From: Streptomyces sp. NBC_00510
GTDB taxonomy: Bacteria > Actinomycetota > Actinomycetes > Streptomycetales > Streptomycetaceae
NCBI GenBank assembly: GCA_036013505.1
Contig: CP107851.1
Coordinates: forward strand, 7,488,001-7,552,000
Reading direction: 5' to 3'
DNA: 64,000 bases
Position 1 is the stretch's first letter. The number at the start of each line of letters is the position of its first letter. Below are positions 60,515-64,000 of the stretch, one piece after another. Both the position numbers and the translations under genes were made by a program. Below the pieces are notes generated by a model, which saw only the letters and a program-made list of their open reading frames with translations, searched no databases and was not told the DNA's origin.

Positions 60515-60757
60515 ATGAAGGGTGACCGCGTGGAGATAGTCGTCGACGCGGGCGACACGACGAGGACGTACGAAGTGGTCGCCACCAGGGCGGGCCGCAG
60601 GGTCGAGACGGCGGTCCGCCGAGGGGTGGTGGAAGTGAGCGAAGTCACCCGGTCCGGCTCCGTGGTGCGCACCGCGCGCTTCATGGCCACACGGGTCCTC
60701 GCACTGGTCGAGCAGCCCATGCCGACCGGCGACGCGGAGGACGAGGAGCGGGGCTGA
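60515..60757 (+). CDS. small conserved-looking protein of unknown function
   Basis: An 80-residue protein, MKGDRVEIVVDAGDTTRTYE, with a beta-rich core (YEVVATRAGRRVETAVRRGV, VEVSEVTRSGSVVRTARFMA) and an acidic C-terminus (DAEDEERG). The pattern suggests a small barrel, but I do not know a family. AAGGGGG lies nine bases before the ATG. It is divergent from the kinase gene. Confidence 0.7.
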   Translation: MKGDRVEIVVDAGDTTRTYEVVATRAGRRVETAVRRGVVEVSEVTRSGSVVRTARFMATRVLALVEQPMPTGDAEDEERG

Positions 60758-61021
60758 CGGGCCCCGTCCGCGCCCGCCCGGGAGATCCCCTCGGGGATGT
60801 CCCGGGGGTGCGGCCGGGTCCCTCCACCCAGGGGAGTACGCGACCGGACCCGGAGTCATCCTCGGGGAGGCCAGGGAAGCGGTACGAGGGCATGACGACC
60901 GGCGCCGGCGCCGCGCCTAATGTTGAGGTCAAGCGGCGGGCGGAGCACTCGTCCCCCGAGGTCAAACGCCCGCCGCCCCGACAACTGTGCATGATCACGG
61001 ACCACGACCCGGGAGAGGGCC

Positions 61022-61225
61022 ATGGCGAACACGGTGAGCCGTACGGTGCGGCCGGCGCGCGGCAGCAGGATCGCCGCCTTCGGCATACGCCCGTCGGGCA
61101 CCCGGCATCCGCTGGTGGCGGTGGCGATGGTGCTGCCGCTCGCGGTGCTGCTCGCGGTGGCCTTCGGGGGCTGGGACGCGGTGGTCACACAGGCGTCGTC
61201 CGTAGCCGGTCTGATGGGGCGCTGA
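61022..61225 (+). CDS. small single-span membrane protein
   Basis: A 67-residue protein. A basic N-terminus (SRTVRPARGSRIAAFGIRPS) is followed by one hydrophobic helix (LVAVAMVLPLAVLLAVAFGG, about 31-50) and a short outer tail. GGGAGAG lies four bases before the ATG. No known family; a perfect hairpin follows about 90 bases on. Confidence 0.65.
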   Translation: MANTVSRTVRPARGSRIAAFGIRPSGTRHPLVAVAMVLPLAVLLAVAFGGWDAVVTQASSVAGLMGR

Positions 61226-61316
61226 CAGACGCCCCGCGGCCCCGGAAGAGCGGTCCGGGTCCGCGAGGACCGGTGAACCAACCCCGTGGGGACGGGGGTA
61301 CGGCGGACGGCATGAA

Positions 61317-61345
61317 TGCCCGGGTACCGTGGCGGTACCCGGGCA
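61317..61345 (+). terminator. perfect 12-bp hairpin
   Basis: TGCCCGGGTACC (61317-61328) pairs exactly with GGTACCCGGGCA (61334-61345) across loop GTGGC, between the small membrane-protein gene and the phosphotransferase gene. A terminator for the first is the simplest reading. Confidence 0.55.
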
Positions 61346-61417
61346 TCACACCCGGCATTGCCATGGTGCGGCGCACTGCCGCACAGTGGGCCGGTGACAC
61401 GGGCGGTGGGGGAAGAA

Positions 61418-62395
61418 GTGACCAGCAGCGGAGCACCGCTGACGCACGCCCTGGGGGCGGTCGCGGCAGCGGCCTCGCGGGTACCCGGCCAGGCACGGCC
61501 CGCCGTGCTCGCCGAACGGCCCGACGCCACCGTCGTCCGTGGCGGCCGCCTCGTCGCCAAGGCCCACGCCCCGGGCACCGATCCGCAAGAGCTCGCCCTG
61601 CGCCTGCGCGTGGCCGCCCATCCTCTGCTGGACGGCGTCCTGCTGCCCCCGGCGCCGCTGCCCGATCACGGCGGCGCGTTGAGCGCCCCGCTCCTCGGCC
61701 GCACCGTGAGCCTGTGGCCCCTCGGCGAGCCGGTCGACCGCGACGACCCGGACTCCGCGCCCTGGGCGGAGGCCGGCGCGCTCCTGGCCCGTCTGCACAC
61801 CGTGCCGGTGTCCGCGCTACCCGGCCCGCCGCCGCAGATGCGCGGGCCGGGCAGCGCGGCCGGCGCGGTCGCGAGGATGCTCGCCGCCGGCACCGGCGAC
61901 CCGGCGGTGCTCGCCGCCTGGCACGGCCTGCCGCCCTGGGCGCGCGGCGAGGCCCCGCAGCCGCGGCAGGTGCTCTGCCACGGCGACCTGCACATGGGCC
62001 AACTGGTACGCCACCCGGCGCCCGACGGGCCGTGGTGCCTCATCGACGTGGACGACCTCGGGCTCGGCGAGCCCGCCTGGGACCTGGCCCGGCCGGCGAT
62101 GTGGTTCGCCGCCGGGCTGCTCGACCCCGCCGACTGGGGCCGCTTCCTCGGCGCGTACCGCGCCGGCGGCGGCCCCGCCGTTCCCGCGGACGGCGACCCG
62201 TGGCCGCATCTCGACGTGGCGGCACGGGCGTTGGCGGTCCAGACCGCGGCGACAGCCGTCGCCAAGGCCGCGCAGGAGGGCCGCGCACTCGACGGGACGG
62301 AACGGACCGTCCTCGATACGTGCCGCCGAATCGCGGAAGTAAGGTGCAGTTCTACGCCGGGGGAGGACCCCCGGCCGGCGCGAACGAGGAGATGA
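61418..62395 (+). CDS. aminoglycoside phosphotransferase (APH)-family protein
   Basis: A 325-residue small-molecule kinase fold. RPDATVVRGGRLVAKAHAPG holds the N-lobe Lys, CHGDLHMGQLVRHP the catalytic loop and LIDVDDLGLGEPAWDLARPA the metal-binding acidic residues. In the classical HGDxxxxN motif the final Asn is Gln here. The family phosphorylates diverse substrates, and resistance need not be the role. GTG at 61418 is preferred because GGGGGAAG precedes it (MTSSGAPLTHALG); a GTG at 61394 is an alternative. Confidence 0.84.
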   Translation: MTSSGAPLTHALGAVAAAASRVPGQARPAVLAERPDATVVRGGRLVAKAHAPGTDPQELALRLRVAAHPLLDGVLLPPAPLPDHGGALSAPLLGRTVSLWPLGEPVDRDDPDSAPWAEAGALLARLHTVPVSALPGPPPQMRGPGSAAGAVARMLAAGTGDPAVLAAWHGLPPWARGEAPQPRQVLCHGDLHMGQLVRHPAPDGPWCLIDVDDLGLGEPAWDLARPAMWFAAGLLDPADWGRFLGAYRAGGGPAVPADGDPWPHLDVAARALAVQTAATAVAKAAQEGRALDGTERTVLDTCRRIAEVRCSSTPGEDPRPARTRR

Positions 62396-62402
62396 GCCGA
62401 CG

Positions 62403-62693
62403 ATGCTCTGTCCCAAGTGTCATGGCCCGATGCAGACGTTCACCCGCAGCGGCGTCCAGATCGAGCAGTGCGGCAACTGCCGGGGGATCTTCCTGGACTA
62501 CGGGGAGCTCGAGGCGCTGACCCGCATGGAGTCGCAGTACGCCCAGCCCGCCCCGCCGCCGCCCGGTTACCCGCAGGCGTACCCGCAGCAGCACGCCGCC
62601 CCGGCCTGGGGTGCCCCGCACGGCGGGCACCACGGGGGCCACCACGGCCACCACAAGCAGCAGAGCTGGGCGCACATGCTCTTCTCGTCATGA
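62403..62693 (+). CDS. TFIIB-type zinc-finger protein
   Basis: A 96-residue protein. The N-terminal zinc ribbon MLCPKCHGPMQTFTRSGVQI followed by QCGNCRGIFLDYGELEAL has two CxxC pairs, as in the zf-TFIIB domain family. The rest is a Pro/Gln/Tyr stretch and a His/Gly-rich run (HGGHHGGHHGHH) that could bind metal. Function unknown. ATG at 62403, eight bases after the phosphotransferase stop, suggesting a shared transcript. Confidence 0.88.
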   Translation: MLCPKCHGPMQTFTRSGVQIEQCGNCRGIFLDYGELEALTRMESQYAQPAPPPPGYPQAYPQQHAAPAWGAPHGGHHGGHHGHHKQQSWAHMLFSS

Positions 62694-62700
62694 CACGACC

Positions 62701-62728
62701 GAGGGCCGGAGCGAACGCTCCGGCCCTC
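62701..62728. terminator. bidirectional terminator between the zinc-finger gene and the tRNA cluster
   Basis: GAGGGCCGGAGC (62701-62712) pairs perfectly with GCTCCGGCCCTC (62717-62728) across loop GAAC. It lies between the plus-strand protein gene and the minus-strand tRNAs and can serve both. Confidence 0.75.
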
Positions 62729-62734
62729 GGCTGC

Positions 62735-62809
62735 TGGTGGACGATACTGGGATTGAACCAGTGACCTCTTCCGTGTCAGGGAAGCGCTCTCCCGCTGAGC
62801 TAATCGTCC
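62735..62809 (-). tRNA. tRNA-Val (GAC), CCA encoded
   Basis: Reads GGACGATTAGCTCAGCGGGA from the 5' end on the minus strand, with anticodon arm CTTCCCTGACACGGAAG (anticodon GAC) and T arm ACTGGTTCAATCCCAGT. The 7-bp acceptor stem pairs. The discriminator A is followed by an encoded CCA (62737-62735), unlike the next two copies. Confidence 0.95.
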
Positions 62810-62838
62810 TCGGTACTGCGGGTGGTTCTGGTGCAGCG

Positions 62839-62910
62839 TGCGCGATACTGGGATTGAACCAGTGACCTCTTCCGTGTCAGGGAAGCGCTCTCCCGCTGAG
62901 CTAATCGCGC
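62839..62910 (-). tRNA. tRNA-Val (GAC), variant acceptor stem
   Basis: Its body matches the flanking Val tRNAs, but the acceptor stem reads GCGCGAT/ATCGCGC in place of GGACGAT/ATCGTCC, with both strands changed so pairing is kept. Anticodon GAC. No CCA is encoded. Confidence 0.94.
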
Positions 62911-62957
62911 TCGGGTCCCCCGTGCCGAAGCGTTGGAGAAGGCCCTCCCGGGCCCAG

Positions 62958-63029
62958 TGGACGATACTGGGATTGAACCAGTGACCTCTTCCGTGTCAGG
63001 GAAGCGCTCTCCCGCTGAGCTAATCGTCC
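62958..63029 (-). tRNA. tRNA-Val (GAC)
   Basis: Matches the first copy through the body and acceptor stem, anticodon GAC, but without an encoded CCA. Third Val tRNA of the cluster and the one nearest tRNA-Cys. Confidence 0.95.
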
Positions 63030-63033
63030 TCAG

Positions 63034-63104
63034 AGGTGGAGACGGGATTTGAACCCGTGTAGACGGCTTTGCAGGCCGTTGCCTCGCCTCTCGGCCACTC
63101 CACC
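63034..63104 (-). tRNA. tRNA-Cys (GCA)
   Basis: Begins GGTGGAGTGGCCGAGAGG; anticodon arm ACGGCCTGCAAAGCCGT gives anticodon GCA. The T arm has CGGGTTCAAATCCCG and the acceptor stem closes with CTCCACC. Four bases separate it from the Val tRNA, so they are co-transcribed. Confidence 0.95.
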
Positions 63105-63131
63105 AGCGCGGGGGCGGTGACCCCCACTTCG

Positions 63132-63204
63132 AGCGGACGACGAGATTCGAACTCGCGACCCTCACCTTGGCAAGGTGATGCTCTACCAACTGAGCCACGT
63201 CCGC
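63132..63204 (-). tRNA. tRNA-Gly (GCC)
   Basis: Begins GCGGACGTGGCTCAGTTGGT; anticodon arm CACCTTGCCAAGGTG gives anticodon GCC. The T arm is GCGAGTTCGAATCTCGT. It is the first tRNA of the minus-strand cluster Gly-Cys-Val-Val-Val. Confidence 0.95.
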
Positions 63205-63406
63205 AGTGTCTCCCCCGGAGCTCGCACCCGGGCGGGACCTCCGCCGGTACGCTTCCGCGTCCCGGCGACGAGTTGAACTCTAGCGGATTACGGCTCCGCC
63301 ACCAAAACGCGTTTCCGCAGCGTGCCGGGTCGGTGACCAGCGCATCTCGCTCGTCGCCGCCGACTTAGACTCGCACTCGCCCCACCGGACCGACCTGGGA
63401 AGCCCC

Positions 63407-64000
63407 GTGCCCGACCTCGAGCCCCTCGCCAGATTCGGCGGCCTCGTCGCCTCCGACCTGCGGGATGTCACCACCGACCCGGCCGCGCTGGACTCCTCCG
63501 GCTTCTGGGCGGTGGTCGCCGGCTTCGAGGGCGACATGGTCTGCGCGCGCTTCGGGAACGTACGGCCGGAACCCGCCGTGGCCGCCCCGCACCGGCTCTG
63601 GAAGGGCCCCGCCCGCGGCGACTGGACGTCCTCGCTGGACCGCGCCGGGTACACCGCCGGAGTGCGCCGCGTCCGCGAGTACATCGCGGCCGGCGAGGTC
63701 TACCAGGCCAACCTCTGCCGGGTGCTCACCGCGCCGCTGCCCGATCCGGACGCCGACGTCGACGCCCTCGCGGCCGTCCTGGCCCGCGGCAACCCCGCCC
63801 CGCACGCGGGAACGGTCCGGCTGCCCGCGCACGGCATAGAGGTGGCCAGCGCCTCCCCCGAACTCTTCCTGCGCCGCCGCGGCGAGGTGGTCGAGTCCGG
63901 ACCCATCAAGGGCACCGGCCGCACCGAGGCCGACCTGCTCCCCAAGGACCACGCCGAGAACGTCATGATCGTCGACCTGGTCCGCAACGACCTCGGGCAG
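63407..64000 (+). CDS. pabB: aminodeoxychorismate synthase component I-like, cut by window edge
   Basis: The first 198 residues of a chorismate-binding enzyme. EYIAAGEVYQANLCRVLTAP and VASASPELFLRRRGEVVESG precede PIKGTGRTEADLLPKDHAEN and VMIVDLVRNDLGQ, where the window ends. PIKGT with Lys, rather than PIAGT, points to PabB (p-aminobenzoate for folate) over anthranilate synthase. The N-terminal barrel seems short. GTG at 63407 is the likely start, with TAGACT at 63366-63371 as a possible -10 box. Confidence 0.85.
   Translation, partial: MPDLEPLARFGGLVASDLRDVTTDPAALDSSGFWAVVAGFEGDMVCARFGNVRPEPAVAAPHRLWKGPARGDWTSSLDRAGYTAGVRRVREYIAAGEVYQANLCRVLTAPLPDPDADVDALAAVLARGNPAPHAGTVRLPAHGIEVASASPELFLRRRGEVVESGPIKGTGRTEADLLPKDHAENVMIVDLVRNDLGQ

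Noticed and set aside
61418..62395. Aminoglycoside resistance determinant
   Set aside because: The APH fold is widespread in housekeeping roles and the HGDxxxxN Asn is replaced by Gln; nothing nearby suggests an antibiotic cluster.

Overview
The window is about 64 kb of very GC-rich DNA with strong G/C bias at third codon positions, many GTG and TTG starts, dense ATGA/GTGA overlaps and several apparently leaderless genes. These traits, together with the protein families present (DUF1844, DUF1918, DUF5997, a SpoIIE-type phosphatase, bifunctional CysG, an Arg cluster ending in argR), point to a Streptomyces chromosome, probably from the conserved core. The species is not stated and cannot be fixed from the sequence alone.

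Layout. 1-7.9 kb: translation genes. A divergent DUF1844 gene faces the infC-rpmI-rplT operon; then come a TrmH/SpoU RNA methyltransferase, a soluble sensor kinase and pheS-pheT. 8-15.7 kb: a SpoIIE/PP2C phosphatase, a small unknown gene, repeat island A, a large LuxR-type (LAL) ATPase without its DNA-binding domain, a 3-hydroxybutyryl-CoA dehydrogenase and a Tat-exported glycosidase-like protein. 15.7-19.7 kb: small metabolic and regulatory genes, including a divergent DUF5997/LysR-effector pair. 20-31.6 kb: arginine biosynthesis (argC-orf-argJ-argB-argD-argR, then argG and argH), interrupted on the other strand by an SDR protein and a flavin electron-transfer module (membrane ferric-reductase-like protein, FMN-binding protein, ApbE flavin transferase). 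31.6-41.3 kb: a TetR-MFS pair, a TraB-like protein divergent from a 1473-residue TPR membrane protein, a PlsC acyltransferase and a glycerophosphodiesterase. 41.3-48.5 kb: a sigma-like factor, GNATs, small membrane proteins and the metNIQ methionine importer behind a Met/Cys-rich leader peptide. 48.5-55.2 kb: corrinoid/siroheme genes (cobL, a BluB-CobT fusion, cysG) with repeat island B. 55.2-60.3 kb: a second RNA methyltransferase, a paired acyl-CoA dehydrogenase operon, repeat island C and a Ser/Thr kinase. 60.5-64 kb: small genes, a five-tRNA cluster (Gly, Cys, Val x3) and the start of a pabB-like gene that runs off the window.

The most unusual structure is a family of three intergenic islands (9833-10449, 53274-53776, 58453-58950). 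Each is bracketed by inverted copies of a 37-base end sequence, perfect in island B. Each carries the same two internal palindromes (a long GC hairpin and a 95-base AT-containing imperfect palindrome) in the same order, and all three are oriented the same way relative to the flanking genes. A separate palindromic unit of about 29 bases occurs seven times in the islands, and in island C one copy sits at a position where islands A and B have none. The whole resembles a non-autonomous mobile or RNA-structured repeat family that I do not recognise by name.

Regulation visible in sequence includes ArgR boxes overlapping promoter hexamers at argC and argG, an AUC start with a strong ribosome site at infC, palindromic operators before the TetR, aldehyde dehydrogenase and acyl-CoA dehydrogenase genes, and several strong intrinsic-type hairpins.
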